From Bacteroidia bacterium (GTDB taxonomy: Bacteria > Bacteroidota > Bacteroidia > Bacteroidales > CAJPTX01), in assembly GCA_002749065.1 (NCBI GenBank), contig PDTX01000006.1:1-64000 (forward strand): a DNA stretch of 64,000 nt. The letters run 5' to 3'. The translations under genes were made by a program, and so were the position numbers. The notes beneath the pieces are model-generated. The model did not search any database. It was given only the letters and a program-made list of their open reading frames with translations, and was not told where the DNA came from. Shown here piece by piece: positions 8,566-17,911 of the stretch; within the stretch, counting starts at the first letter, position 1, and every line of letters begins with the position of its first letter.

Positions 8566-9174
8566 CTACTCGGTCCGTCTCTTGAACAAGCCTACCAGCC
8601 TCCGTAGAAGGCTCAGGCTCGATGTCTTCATCAGCACGCCGAGTAGGCCCTCCATCACGTCGTTGGAGGCGTCGCTACGTAGGCCGTCGATGCGCTTGGC
8701 GATGAAGGCCTCCTCGTGGTGTATCTTCCGCTCCAGCTCCTGGCGGTACTGCTCTAGCGACTCGGCGCTCTGGAAGGATTTCTCCCTGTGGTTCTCGGTG
8801 GCGCTCTTGCCCCCGGAAGGGGTTTGCGTTTCCCTCGAGAGGTGGTGCAGCCGGCGGAGCATGGGGTCGGTGAACAGGGCGGCGCGGAAGCGGTAGACGA
8901 TGCCCACGGCCATGAGCCAGAGGCCCGAGGCGCAGAGGAAGCCCAGGGGTATGGACCCCAGCATCTGGCCGACCCACACCCCGAAGGCGACCGCGATGAG
9001 GAGGAAGAAGACGACCGCCGCGATCATCAGGAAGATGGACATCAGCAGGAAGGACAGCAGGCCCGAGACCTGGAGCATGGTGCGGACCCGCAGGAGCGCT
9101 ATCTGGTCGTCGACGTAGAGCTTGAGGGCGGCGAGGACATCCGCGGCCGTCTCGTATACTCGTGGGAATAGCAT
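8566..9174 (-). CDS. Phage-holin-X-like membrane protein
   Basis: 202 residues. Residues about 1-35 are an amphipathic helix; two hydrophobic segments (about 36-62 and 70-95) form a helical hairpin; residues about 110-200 are polar and coiled-coil-like (SLEQYRQELERKIHHEEAFIAKRID). The pattern fits the Holin-X/YqjE family of small envelope proteins, which in this phylum often neighbour YtxH proteins as here. It is probably not a functional phage holin because no phage genes are present. Its role is unknown; envelope stress is often suggested. It is followed by ubiD after 29 bases. Confidence 0.7.
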   Translation of the reverse strand: MLFPRVYETAADVLAALKLYVDDQIALLRVRTMLQVSGLLSFLLMSIFLMIAAVVFFLLIAVAFGVWVGQMLGSIPLGFLCASGLWLMAVGIVYRFRAALFTDPMLRRLHHLSRETQTPSGGKSATENHREKSFQSAESLEQYRQELERKIHHEEAFIAKRIDGLRSDASNDVMEGLLGVLMKTSSLSLLRRLVGLFKRRTE

Positions 9175-9289
9175 GGTGATATCTCAGTTTTTTGGTCTGC
9201 GGTGGGGACGGATGGTACACGCAAAAGCGCAACACGCACGCCGGGGATGCCCCTCCGTGTGTGCTGCGCTGGTTCTGCCGCGGCTTGTC

Positions 9290-9595
9290 CTATGCCTCAG
9301 GTTCTTCTGCCTTCTCCTTCTCGCCCTCCCTGCTCCGCTGTATCAGCCGTTTGAGGTCGCCCTCGAGCTTCCCCACGCGGGTTTTCATGCGGGAGAGCAC
9401 CTCCTCGGCCTCCTCCTTCACCCCCTCGAAGGTGTCGCTCATCTTCTCGCTGGCCTTCTCCCGGTAGTCGTCCATCTCGCGGGCGATTTTCCGCCGGGTC
9501 TTGCTGCCCTTGTCCGGGGCGTACAGTATGCCCAGTATCGCGCCCGCGGCGGCGCCCACCAGGAAGCCGAGTGCTACGTTGCTGTTCTTTGCCAT
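9290..9595 (-). CDS. YtxH-domain protein
   Basis: 101 residues. An N-terminal glycine/alanine-rich hydrophobic segment (LGFLVGAAAGAILGILYAPDKG) is the YtxH (gas vesicle GvpP-like) signature. A charged helix of about 70 residues follows and probably forms a coiled coil (MDDYREKASEKMSDTFEGVKE). Such proteins are small membrane-tethered, stress-linked proteins in many bacteria. It lies between the nitroreductase (87 bases) and the holin-X-like gene (115 bases), probably in one transcription unit. Confidence 0.85.
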   Translation of the reverse strand: MAKNSNVALGFLVGAAAGAILGILYAPDKGSKTRRKIAREMDDYREKASEKMSDTFEGVKEEAEEVLSRMKTRVGKLEGDLKRLIQRSREGEKEKAEEPEA

Positions 9596-9682
9596 GGTTT
9601 TCCCTCCGATTTGATTATACGTACAACATGCGGCTCACCCTTCGGTAGCGCGCGGCTGGCGGCTGAAGGATGCTGGCCGGGT

Positions 9683-10315
9683 CTAGCACTTGGGCTCGGT
9701 GAAGAGGAGCTCCATGGGCTTGCGCACCTTCGGCATCTTGCTGTACACGTCCTCCGGCGAGCGGTAGCCTATGGGTAGGAAGAGCGAGGCGCCGAGGTTG
9801 CGCGCCTTCAGGCCGAGGTGCTCGTCCACCTTCGGGTGGTCAAAGCCCGCGATGGGGCAGGCATCGATGCCCAGCGCGGCGCAGGCCACCATGGCCACCC
9901 CCGTGGCGATATGCACCTCCGCGTTGGTCCAGGCGGGCAGCTGCTCGGGGGGGAAGGCCCCCAGGAGGAGGTTCGTTATCATCTTTATCTGCTCGCCTAT
10001 CTCCGGGTTGCCACGCTCCTTGGACGCGAGCTCGGCGCAGGCGTTCACGTACTCCTCCGGCAGGGTGAGCATGTGGCAGAACAGCAGCAGCCGGTCGGCC
10101 TCCACAATCTGGGCTTGGTCCCAGCACAGGGGGCGGAGCGCCTTGCGCAGCTCGGGGCACTCGATGACCATCACCTCGTAGGGCTGCAGGCCTATGGCGG
10201 AGGGGCTGAGCTGGATGGCCTCCTTGATTTTGGCAAAATCCATATCGCTCACCCGCTTCGTGGGGTCGAACTGCTTTATCGCGTAGCGCCACCGTAGCAC
10301 ATCTAAAATTTCCAT
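9683..10315 (-). CDS. Nitroreductase-family NAD(P)H-dependent oxidoreductase
   Basis: 210 residues, typical of the FMN-dependent NfsB/YdgI-like nitroreductase fold. Visible features are the N-terminal RWRYAIKQFDPTKR motif that contacts FMN, the SPSAIGLQPYEVMVI strand, and the C-terminal GIDACPIAGFDHPKVDE and ASLFLPIGYRSPED segments. It is expected to be a cytoplasmic flavin enzyme that reduces quinones or nitro compounds; the real substrate is unknown. A TAnnTTTG box on the minus strand lies about 90 bases upstream, and the start agrees with the family's MDILxxLxxR beginning. Confidence 0.9.
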   Translation of the reverse strand: MEILDVLRWRYAIKQFDPTKRVSDMDFAKIKEAIQLSPSAIGLQPYEVMVIECPELRKALRPLCWDQAQIVEADRLLLFCHMLTLPEEYVNACAELASKERGNPEIGEQIKMITNLLLGAFPPEQLPAWTNAEVHIATGVAMVACAALGIDACPIAGFDHPKVDEHLGLKARNLGASLFLPIGYRSPEDVYSKMPKVRKPMELLFTEPKC

Positions 10316-10406
10316 GATTGCTTCCTTTGTCTTGGATGAAAAGTATCTCCGCGGCTTCTCCCCGCGGCGAGAGGCGACAGGGCTGTGGGAATCCTGCTCT
10401 GCTTGG

Positions 10407-10414
10407 CAAAGGTA
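10407..10414 (-). promoter_or_regulatory. -7 promoter box for the nitroreductase operon
   Basis: CAAAGGTA on the plus strand is TACCTTTG on the minus strand, 92 bases upstream of the nitroreductase start. It may also serve ytxH, the holin-like gene and ubiD. Confidence 0.7.
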
Positions 10415-10517
10415 GTAAAATAAATCGACTTTAAGTAGCCCCGCGCGTTTGGCCCCTTCCCGCGCCCCCGTGCTGGCCCGGCCCTGCGCCCCCTTTTGCC
10501 CCCCGGCGCAAAAGAGC

Positions 10518-10525
10518 TACCTTCG
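10518..10525 (+). promoter_or_regulatory. -7-like promoter box for the MFS gene
   Basis: TACCTTCG differs from TAnnTTTG by one base and ends 20 bases before the start codon. The same TACCTTCG variant precedes the S46 peptidase at 19310. Confidence 0.5.
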
Positions 10526-10545
10526 CGTGCTAAAGCCAGCGAGCC

Positions 10546-11805
10546 ATGTTCAGATATATCGACCCCAGGGGCTACTTCACCCGGGTGGGCTTTGCCTTCC
10601 GGGCGCTCAGGGCCCCGTCCTTCCGGAGCTTCTTCTGGGCCCAGACGGTCTCGCTCATCGGCTCCTTCATCCAGAACATCGCCCTGGGCTGGCTGGTCTA
10701 CCGCCTGACCTCCTCCTCCTTCCTGCTGGGCCTGGTCGGCTTCGCGGGCCAGATACCCGGCCTGGTGCTCATGCCCTTCGCCGGGGTCTACGCCGACCGC
10801 CTCAACCGCCGCATCGGCCTGCTCTGCACCCAGGTCCTGGCCATGGCCCTCTCCCTGGTCATGACCCTGCTCATCCTCACCGATGCGGTCCAGATATGGC
10901 ACATCATCCTCATCGCCCTCCTGCTGGGCAGCGTGGCCGCCTTCGACACCCCCTTTCGCCACGCCTTCCTCTTCGACATGGTGGGCGACCGCGACCTCCT
11001 CTCCAACGCGGTGGCCATGAACTCCACCATGATCAACACCGCCCGCTTCATCGGCCCGATGGTCGGGGGCGCGCTCATCGCCTCGGTGGGGGAGGGCTGG
11101 TGCTTCCTGATCAACACCCTGAGCTACGCCGGCATTGTCGCCGTGCTGGCCACCATGCGCATCGCCACCACCCGCCCGAAGGCCGTGGCCAAGCGCGTGA
11201 TGGAGGACCTCCGGGAGGGGGTGGCCTACTCCATGCGCCACCCCTCCATCCGCTACATGCTCCTGCTGGCGGCCTCGGCCAGCCTGCTGGGCATGCCTTT
11301 CCAGGTGTTCCTGCCGGCCTTCACCAAGCTCGTGGGGGGCTCGGCCGCGGCCTTCGGCTACATGACCAGCGCCATCGGGGCCGGGTCGCTCACCGGGGCC
11401 TTCTTCCTGGCCACCCGGAAGTCCGTGGTCCGCTTCCCCTACATGATCTACCTCTGCATGCTCCTCTTCGCCACGGGCCTGCTGACCTTCCCCATCTTCC
11501 GCACCGTGTGGCTGGTCATCCCCATCCTCTACCTCACGGGCTTCGGGCTCATTACCATGTTCGCCGGGACCAACGTCTACCTCCAGTCCGTGGTCGACGA
11601 CCAGGTGCGCGGCCGGGTCATCGCCCTCTACGGGATGACCTTCATGGGCATCACCCCCATCGGCTCGCTGGCCATGGGGGCTGTCTCCAAGTACGCCGGG
11701 GTGCCCTACACCATCATCGGGGGCGGGGCGCTGTGCCTGGCCGCGGCCCTGCTCTTCCGGCCGCAGATACCCCGCATCGTCTGGAACGCCCGCCTGCGCG
11801 ACTAG
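10546..11805 (+). CDS. MFS transporter, EntS-like (MFS_3)
   Basis: 419 residues with about 12 hydrophobic segments. The N-terminus (FRALRAPSFRSFFWAQTVSLIGSFIQNIALGWLVYRLT) and the motif PFAGVYADRLNRR between helices 2 and 3 are typical of the MFS_3 group that includes the enterobactin exporter EntS and many drug-efflux proteins. Cargo cannot be told from sequence. Third codon positions are almost all C or G, in contrast to the peptide transporter at 361. Its stop codon overlaps that of convergent tamB in a CTAG at 11802-11805. Confidence 0.88.
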   Translation: MFRYIDPRGYFTRVGFAFRALRAPSFRSFFWAQTVSLIGSFIQNIALGWLVYRLTSSSFLLGLVGFAGQIPGLVLMPFAGVYADRLNRRIGLLCTQVLAMALSLVMTLLILTDAVQIWHIILIALLLGSVAAFDTPFRHAFLFDMVGDRDLLSNAVAMNSTMINTARFIGPMVGGALIASVGEGWCFLINTLSYAGIVAVLATMRIATTRPKAVAKRVMEDLREGVAYSMRHPSIRYMLLLAASASLLGMPFQVFLPAFTKLVGGSAAAFGYMTSAIGAGSLTGAFFLATRKSVVRFPYMIYLCMLLFATGLLTFPIFRTVWLVIPILYLTGFGLITMFAGTNVYLQSVVDDQVRGRVIALYGMTFMGITPIGSLAMGAVSKYAGVPYTIIGGGALCLAAALLFRPQIPRIVWNARLRD

Positions 11806-14800
11806 CCCTCCGGGGTCGGCTCCCCCGCCGGGTCGTCCTCCCGCTCGTCTTCCGGGGGAATTCCGTCCCCCCGCAGCAGCGGCGCCCCCTGCTGGGGCTC
11901 GTCGTCCTCCCGCGCTTTCCGTCGGAATATCCTGGCGAACCGGCGCCAGAGGGCCCCCCAGGTGTCGAAGGTCTGCGAGAATACCACCCCGCCCCCCGCC
12001 GTGTAGGGCGAGAGGTCGGAGAACACCAGGTCGTCGTTGGAGCGGGCGAAGGCCTTGTACCTGAGGTTGGGGGAGAGGGAGGACTGCTGGGTGACCACGA
12101 TGTCGCCCGCCACGGCCGATGAGGTGTTGTTGCGGGAGATCTCCCAGTTGGCATCCACGTTGAGCCGCCCGTCGAACCACTGCATGGACACGGAGACCTC
12201 CGCCTCGTCGCGGTTGGCCCGCCCGCCCCGCCGGTTGGGCCGGTAGTTGAAGCCCAGGTCGATCGAGGGGGCGTTCTCAATCTGCGCCAGCCAGGAGTTC
12301 ACCTGGTTGAAGAGCAGCTCCCAGAAGGAGGAGAGCAGGAAGTTGGCATCGCCCCCGCCGGCGTTCCCCTGCTCCTGGCCCTGGGCATCCACCTGGTTCT
12401 GCGACTGGGCCCCCCCGGCGAACATGTTCAGCAGCAGCAGGGAGGCGAACTGCCGCATCACCTTCTCCTCGGTGTTGATGGCCGCGGCCATGAGCGACTG
12501 TATCTCCTGGTCGGCCTGCGGCACCTTCACGTCGAAGGAGATGCGGGGCTGCTCGAGCGAGCCCTCGATGTGGACGATGCACTCCACCGGGATGCGCCGC
12601 TTGTACTTGTCCTGGGCCGAGCCGATGAAGAGCTTGTCGAGCGAGGCGCGGGTCTGGTAGCTGGCGTAGATGTCGGCGTAGGCGGTTTCCGGCCCGCCGG
12701 AGAAGCGGATGCGGCTGCCGCGCTGTATGCGGAACTTCTTGGAGAGGATGCCCTCCAGGACGAAGGTGTACTCCCCCCGCTGTATGGTGTACTCCCCGAA
12801 GATTTGGGGGACCTGCTCGTCGCGCCCCAGCACCAGGTGGATGTCGCCCTTGCCCTGGGCGCGGAGCATGTCGCCGGTGCGCTGGTTGATGACAATTTGG
12901 GCCACGGCGTCGTCCGTGATGCTGAAGTCGGCCGTCAGGGCGAGGAAGCGTGAGAGCTTGGGGGAGAGCAGCTCCGCGGATTTTCCGGCCCCGCTCGAGT
13001 CGCTGGGCTGCACGAAGCGTAGCTGCCGGGAGTCCTCCGCCGTCGCCTGGGTGGGGACGCGGAAGGTGAGGTCGGTCCCGGGGGCGGTCTGCGCGTGGAG
13101 CTCTAGGGTCAGGTCGCTGAGTGGCCCGGTGGCCCTCGCCTCGAAGGTCGAGCTGAGCCGCCCGTAGTACACCCCCGGCACGTTCAGCCGGGTGTCCAGC
13201 AGGTGCATCTGCTCGGCCTTGGCGTGGAGGTTGCAGGTGGGGTTCTTGAGGTCCTCGAAGTCCAGCCAGCCGTTGAGGGTGGTGTGCCCGCCCTTGGTGT
13301 CGGCCAGCCTGAGCCTCTGGGCGCGCAGGCGGTAGCCCTTGAGGGTGAGCGAGTCGGAGGTCAGGAAGCTCTCGTTGAGGTGGGGGATGTAGACCCGGGC
13401 CGAGTTGAAGCGCACGCCCCCGTTGGCCCTGGGGGCCTGGGGGGTGCCGGCCAGGGTGATGTCGGCCGACACCCCGCCCTCGCCGCTTATCTCCCCCTTG
13501 GTGAGCGGCTGGAGGATGGTGAGCGGCATGCTGTCGAGCAGCACCCGCCCGCTGAAGACCTTCTGCTCCACGTCCCAGACCATGCCCATGCGCGCATTCG
13601 TCCTGCCGTTGAGCCCCCGGTTCTCGAAGTCCACCTGGAAGGGGTTCTGCTGCCCGGCCCACTCGCCGTGCAGCGAGGAGGAGCCGATGTAGGCGCCGTT
13701 GAGGATCACGTCGTCCTGCTGCAGGTCGAAGGTGTAGGCGGGGGTGCTCAGCAGGGAGGAGATTTTGAGGTCGCCGTGGATCTGGCCCTCCACCTGGTGG
13801 GGCGACAGCAGGGGGGCCAGGAGGCCGAGGTCCACGTTGTCCATGAGCATGTGCAGGGTGTCGCTGCTCCGCCGCGAGATGTCGCCGTAGGCCAGCAGGC
13901 GGGGCTCCCCGGCGTGTAGGGAGAAGTTCTGCAGGTTGACCCTCGCGCTGTCCACCGCGATGCGCGCGCGGGAGAACTTCCAGGTCTTGCCGAGCATGGC
14001 GAGCTCGGAGGGCTCTAGCCGGGTGATGGCGCGCCAGGCGCCGTTGTCCTTCCTGTCGAGCTTGGTGGCGAATTCGAGCTGGAGGGAGGAGGAGTTCAGC
14101 TCGCGCGCCTGGGCGGTCAGCGTGGTGTGGAGGCTGTCGACGCAGGCCGCCACGTTGAGGGCCACGTCCTCGGTGGTGAGGGAGGCGATGCGGCCCTTGT
14201 CGATGGTGAGCTGCAGGCGGGCGACGGTGTCGTAGCGCTTGAGGCTGAGCTGGGTGTTGGTCAGGGCGGCGCTCTTGTAGCGGAGCGAGTCGGACTGGAA
14301 GGTGAGGTCGAAGGTCTCCTCGCCCGTGTTGAAGCCCGCGTTGAGGTAGGTGCCGCGGGCGATGCGCAGCTCGGGTAGGAAGAGGTGCAGTATGGGGTTG
14401 AGCTCGCCCACTCGGATCTCGGCCCGGTAGGGTAGGCCCTCGGTGGGCTTGGGGTGGCGTTGCGTGGAGTCGGCCGGGAAGAGGGTGGGCAGGTGGTAGG
14501 TGAGCATGCGCTGGGTGCTGGCCTGGAGGGGGGCTAGGCGCTTGCCGCCCCAGACGGTGGCGCGGAGCGGCTCGGAGTCCAGGGTGAAGATCTTGCCGGC
14601 CAGGACGTTCCTGGCCCCGATGTTGGCGTGGGGGAGGTGGGTGGCCCCCCGGCTGTTCTGGTAGTGGAGGTCGTGGAGCTTGAGCTCGCCCTCGAAGGAG
14701 TCGAAGTCCTTGCCGCTCATGGAGGCGGTGATGCCCCCGCGCAGGACCGCGAGGCTGTCGCTGCGCACCAGGTTCATGGCGTGGAGGTCGGCCCGCGCGA

Positions 14801-16439
14801 TGGTGGACTGGAATTCGAATACGGGGTGCTTGGCGGCCAGGTCGACCAGGCCGTCGAAGTCCAGCTGCAGCTGGGGGTCGCGCACCCGTAGGCTGCCGGA
14901 GTAGCGGCGGGGCGCGAGGTGGCCCTTGAGGCGGATGGCGCGGTAGTCGCTGCCCAGCAGGCGGATCTGGGAGATGTCCCCGTCGAGCTCCACGCTGGGG
15001 TTTCCCTGGCGGGGTAGCATCCCGTCGACCGAGGCGGTGAGGGAGAGCCTCCCCACGGTGGAGTCGCGCAGGATGCGGTTGATGGCCAGGTCCTTGGTGG
15101 CGATGCGCCCCTGGAAGGTGGTGCCCATCTCGTCGTAGTGCAGCGCGAGGTCGGTTTTCACCTGGCCGAGGTTCGAGTGCAGGGTGCCGTAGGCCACGAA
15201 GTTGTTGAGGAAGCCGATGAGGGAGCCCTGGTAGTTGAGCTGCTGCACGTTCCGCAGGGTCGGGGGGAGCGGGAAGGGCTTCTGGGTCAGCTCCGAGACC
15301 ACGTGGGCGATGTCCGGCACGGAGGTCTTGAAGCTCTCGAAGTTGAAGTTCACCAGCGTCTCGGTCACCTGCGGCAGGCCCTGCATGGTGCCCTCCCCCC
15401 GGAAGACGGTGCTCTCGCCGGTGGTCAGCCGGAGGTCGCGCAGCCGGAAGTTGTCCACCGTCCCCTCGAAGCGCCCCGCGCCCCGCACCCGGAGGCCCTG
15501 CCCCCAGGGGAAGCGCGTGAAGTAGCCCAGCGTGCCCAGCCGCACGGTGGAGGGGGCCAGCTCTATCTCCAGGCGCACGTTGTGCAGGAAGTCCGACATG
15601 GCCGCGAAGCCGTCGTAGCGCAGCTGGACCAGCGGCACGGTGAGGTCGTCGTGCGGGGTCAGGATTGCGCAGTTGCGGAAGGTCATGTGCTGCGAGCAGA
15701 GCGTGAAGTCGATGTCCATCCGCTTGGCCCGGAAGCCCGACTTCTCCTGGGCGGCCAGCCGGCTGGCCCGTATCTCCAGCGTGTCGTTGTGTATGTGGAA
15801 GCGGTCGACCTGCCCGTCCACGTCGTACACGTCCATGTCCTTGTAGTTGATGCGGCCGGGGGTCACCGAGTCGGGGTTGCGCCGCATCCGGAACCGCAGC
15901 CCCCGGAACAGCACCGTCTCGATGCTCATCTCGAAGCCCTTCTCCGATTTTGGCCCGTCCTTCCGCTTGAGCCGGGCCACCAGCTGCTTGATGTTGAGCA
16001 GGCCCGAGGAGTCGGCCACCAGCTGGAGCATCCCGCTGTCGAGCGTGGTGTAGCCCAGGCCGAGGTGCCGCCCCTCCCGCCGCAGGAAGGCCAGCGAGGA
16101 GGTGCAGCGGCGGGCGTGGATTATCGTGTCGTTTGCGTCGTCGTAGACCGTGAAGCCCCTGACGGTGACCGCCGCCGGGAAGCGTAGCTCCAGCCCCTCC
16201 AGCTCGCAGCGGATGCCCACTGTCCGCTCCGAGATGGCGCAGAAGAGCTCGCCCGCCTTGCCCTGCATGTAGGGGAAGAGGAAGGCCACGTAGATCAGCA
16301 CCACGGCCACGGCCACCGCGATGAGCGTGCCCACCAGCAGGTGGCGGATGCCGCGCAGCAGGAAGATGCACACCCGCCGGGGGAGGCCCATCAGGACCTC
16401 CATCTGCCGCTCCCCAGGGCCATTACCCATCCTAGCCAT
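11802..16439 (-). CDS. tamB: Translocation and assembly module TamB-like protein (DUF490)
   Basis: 1545 residues. One N-terminal membrane anchor (about 25-55), then a very long run of repeated beta-strands forming the AsmA/TamB-type hydrophobic groove, and the C-terminal TamB (DUF490) domain, seen in IFGEYTIQRGEYTFVLEG and FRIQRGSRIRFSGGPE. TamB-like proteins span the periplasm and are linked to outer-membrane protein assembly or phospholipid transfer between membranes; Bacteroidota members pair with a TamA/BamA-type barrel, which is not in the window. The gene starts 94 bases after pgi and could be co-transcribed with it. The Gln/Gly-rich insertion near residues 1350-1375 looks disordered. 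Confidence 0.92.
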   Translation of the reverse strand: MARMGNGPGERQMEVLMGLPRRVCIFLLRGIRHLLVGTLIAVAVAVVLIYVAFLFPYMQGKAGELFCAISERTVGIRCELEGLELRFPAAVTVRGFTVYDDANDTIIHARRCTSSLAFLRREGRHLGLGYTTLDSGMLQLVADSSGLLNIKQLVARLKRKDGPKSEKGFEMSIETVLFRGLRFRMRRNPDSVTPGRINYKDMDVYDVDGQVDRFHIHNDTLEIRASRLAAQEKSGFRAKRMDIDFTLCSQHMTFRNCAILTPHDDLTVPLVQLRYDGFAAMSDFLHNVRLEIELAPSTVRLGTLGYFTRFPWGQGLRVRGAGRFEGTVDNFRLRDLRLTTGESTVFRGEGTMQGLPQVTETLVNFNFESFKTSVPDIAHVVSELTQKPFPLPPTLRNVQQLNYQGSLIGFLNNFVAYGTLHSNLGQVKTDLALHYDEMGTTFQGRIATKDLAINRILRDSTVGRLSLTASVDGMLPRQGNPSVELDGDISQIRLLGSDYRAIRLKGHLAPRRYSGSLRVRDPQLQLDFDGLVDLAAKHPVFEFQSTIARADLHAMNLVRSDSLAVLRGGITASMSGKDFDSFEGELKLHDLHYQNSRGATHLPHANIGARNVLAGKIFTLDSEPLRATVWGGKRLAPLQASTQRMLTYHLPTLFPADSTQRHPKPTEGLPYRAEIRVGELNPILHLFLPELRIARGTYLNAGFNTGEETFDLTFQSDSLRYKSAALTNTQLSLKRYDTVARLQLTIDKGRIASLTTEDVALNVAACVDSLHTTLTAQARELNSSSLQLEFATKLDRKDNGAWRAITRLEPSELAMLGKTWKFSRARIAVDSARVNLQNFSLHAGEPRLLAYGDISRRSSDTLHMLMDNVDLGLLAPLLSPHQVEGQIHGDLKISSLLSTPAYTFDLQQDDVILNGAYIGSSSLHGEWAGQQNPFQVDFENRGLNGRTNARMGMVWDVEQKVFSGRVLLDSMPLTILQPLTKGEISGEGGVSADITLAGTPQAPRANGGVRFNSARVYIPHLNESFLTSDSLTLKGYRLRAQRLRLADTKGGHTTLNGWLDFEDLKNPTCNLHAKAEQMHLLDTRLNVPGVYYGRLSSTFEARATGPLSDLTLELHAQTAPGTDLTFRVPTQATAEDSRQLRFVQPSDSSGAGKSAELLSPKLSRFLALTADFSITDDAVAQIVINQRTGDMLRAQGKGDIHLVLGRDEQVPQIFGEYTIQRGEYTFVLEGILSKKFRIQRGSRIRFSGGPETAYADIYASYQTRASLDKLFIGSAQDKYKRRIPVECIVHIEGSLEQPRISFDVKVPQADQEIQSLMAAAINTEEKVMRQFASLLLLNMFAGGAQSQNQVDAQGQEQGNAGGGDANFLLSSFWELLFNQVNSWLAQIENAPSIDLGFNYRPNRRGGRANRDEAEVSVSMQWFDGRLNVDANWEISRNNTSSAVAGDIVVTQQSSLSPNLRYKAFARSNDDLVFSDLSPYTAGGGVVFSQTFDTWGALWRRFARIFRRKAREDDEPQQGAPLLRGDGIPPEDEREDDPAGEPTPEG

Positions 16440-16533
16440 TGCGCAAACGCCCTAAGTTCGGGGCCGGGCTTAGCATCATGCCGCGGTGCACTATATATAT
16501 AAGGTGTGTGGTTCTTCTTTCTTCCTGCTTCTC

Positions 16534-17808
16534 CTAGCTCTTCAGCATGCTCACCATGTTCGTCTTGTATGCCTGAACGCCCGGCTGGTCGAAGGGGTTC
16601 ACCCCCAGGATTAGCGCGGAGAGCGCGCACGCGAGCTCCAGGAAGTACACCAGGTAGCCCATCTGGAAGGCGTTGCGCTCCGGGAGCTCTAGCGAGATGC
16701 AGGGGATGCCCCCGTCTTCATGCGCCCGGATGGTGGCCTGGGCCGCCACCCGGTTGATGCTGTGGAGCCCCCGGCCGGCCAGGTAGTTCAGCCCGTCCTC
16801 GTCGCCCGGGGTGCTGCCCACCGCGATGTCGTGCTGGGCGCGCCCGAAGAGCAGGTGCGTCTCGAAGAAGAGCGGCAGCCCCTGCTGGAAGTACTGCGCC
16901 AGCGAGTGGAGGTCGGTGCTGTAGCTCACCGCCACCGGGAATATGCCCCTCCCCTCCTTGCCCTCCGACTCGGCGAAGAGCTGCTTGTACCACTCCCCGA
17001 AGGAGACCATCCACGGCGAGTAGCTGGCCCATATCTCCAGCTGCTTCCCGTGCTGGTAGAACAGGTTGCGTAGCCGGGCGTACTGTAGGGCTGGTCCCCC
17101 GTCGGGCTGGTCGTAGCTCTCGTTCTGCGCCAGCCGGGCGCCCCGCATGAGCTCCCGGATGTCGACCCCGGCCAGCGCCAGGGGCAGCAGGCCCACCGGC
17201 GTGAGCGCGGAGTAGCGCCCCCCGACCGACGGGGGGATGGAGAGCGCATGGAAGCCCTCCGACCGCGCCATCCGGCGGAGGGCCCCACCCTCCGGGTCGG
17301 TGATGACGTACACCCCCTCGGCCCGGTAGAGGCCCAGCTCCCGGAGCCGCGCCGACAGGAGACGGAAGGCCAGCGCGGGCTCGAGGGTGGTGCCGGACTT
17401 CGAGATGATCACGGTGGCCACCCGCCTCCCCTCTAGGTCCTGCAGCTGCGCATGCATGTAGTCGGGGTCGAGCGTGAGCCCCAGGAAGCGGAGCTCCACT
17501 CGTGGGCCCGATAGCTGGTCGGGCAGCGCGGCGATGATGGACTCGCTCCCCCGGTAGGACCCCCCTATGCCGACGACCAGCACCACGTCGTAGCGGCTGG
17601 TGATGTCCGCCGCCATGGTGCAGATTTCCCCTATCGCGGCGTCGTCCGTGTGGCTGGGGAGGCTGGCCCACCCCGTGAATTCCTTGCCCTTGCAGGTCCC
17701 GTTCCGCAGGCTCGACAGGGCATCGTGCCCCGCGGCGTCGAGCTGCGTCAGGGATTGGTCGGCGATTTGCCGGGCCAGCGGCCCGAGCCCGAGCTGTATG
17801 TTCACCAT
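16534..17808 (-). CDS. pgi: Glucose-6-phosphate isomerase
   Basis: 424 residues. Interconverts glucose-6-phosphate and fructose-6-phosphate in the cytoplasm. Visible family motifs are VVGIGGSYRGSESII (sugar-phosphate loop), VIISKSGTTLEPALAFR, the SVGGRYSALTPVGLLP signature and the C-terminal NPFDQPGVQAYK signature with the catalytic lysine region. The length is slightly short for Bacteroidota members (about 445) but no motif is missing. It follows gpsA by 103 bases, a pairing common in this phylum. With fbp and pyk elsewhere in the window it belongs to central carbon metabolism. Confidence 0.95.
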   Translation of the reverse strand: MVNIQLGLGPLARQIADQSLTQLDAAGHDALSSLRNGTCKGKEFTGWASLPSHTDDAAIGEICTMAADITSRYDVVLVVGIGGSYRGSESIIAALPDQLSGPRVELRFLGLTLDPDYMHAQLQDLEGRRVATVIISKSGTTLEPALAFRLLSARLRELGLYRAEGVYVITDPEGGALRRMARSEGFHALSIPPSVGGRYSALTPVGLLPLALAGVDIRELMRGARLAQNESYDQPDGGPALQYARLRNLFYQHGKQLEIWASYSPWMVSFGEWYKQLFAESEGKEGRGIFPVAVSYSTDLHSLAQYFQQGLPLFFETHLLFGRAQHDIAVGSTPGDEDGLNYLAGRGLHSINRVAAQATIRAHEDGGIPCISLELPERNAFQMGYLVYFLELACALSALILGVNPFDQPGVQAYKTNMVSMLKS

Positions 17809-17911
17809 GGCGGTATATTTTTCGGCGACTCACCGTGCCCTCGCCCCCGTGGCCGGGTTCTGCCCTCCGTGTGGGCCGGGCGTGGCGTGCCCCATTCATC
17901 ACTCCCTCGGC

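Noticed and set aside
8566..9174. Holin-like gene as part of a prophage
   Set aside because: No lysin, capsid or integrase genes are nearby, and the protein fits the chromosomal holin-X/YqjE type paired with YtxH.
10303..12180. 625-codon minus-strand frame opposite the MFS gene
   Set aside because: It is a low-complexity Gly/His/Glu/Asp-rich product antisense to a real transporter, caused by high GC.
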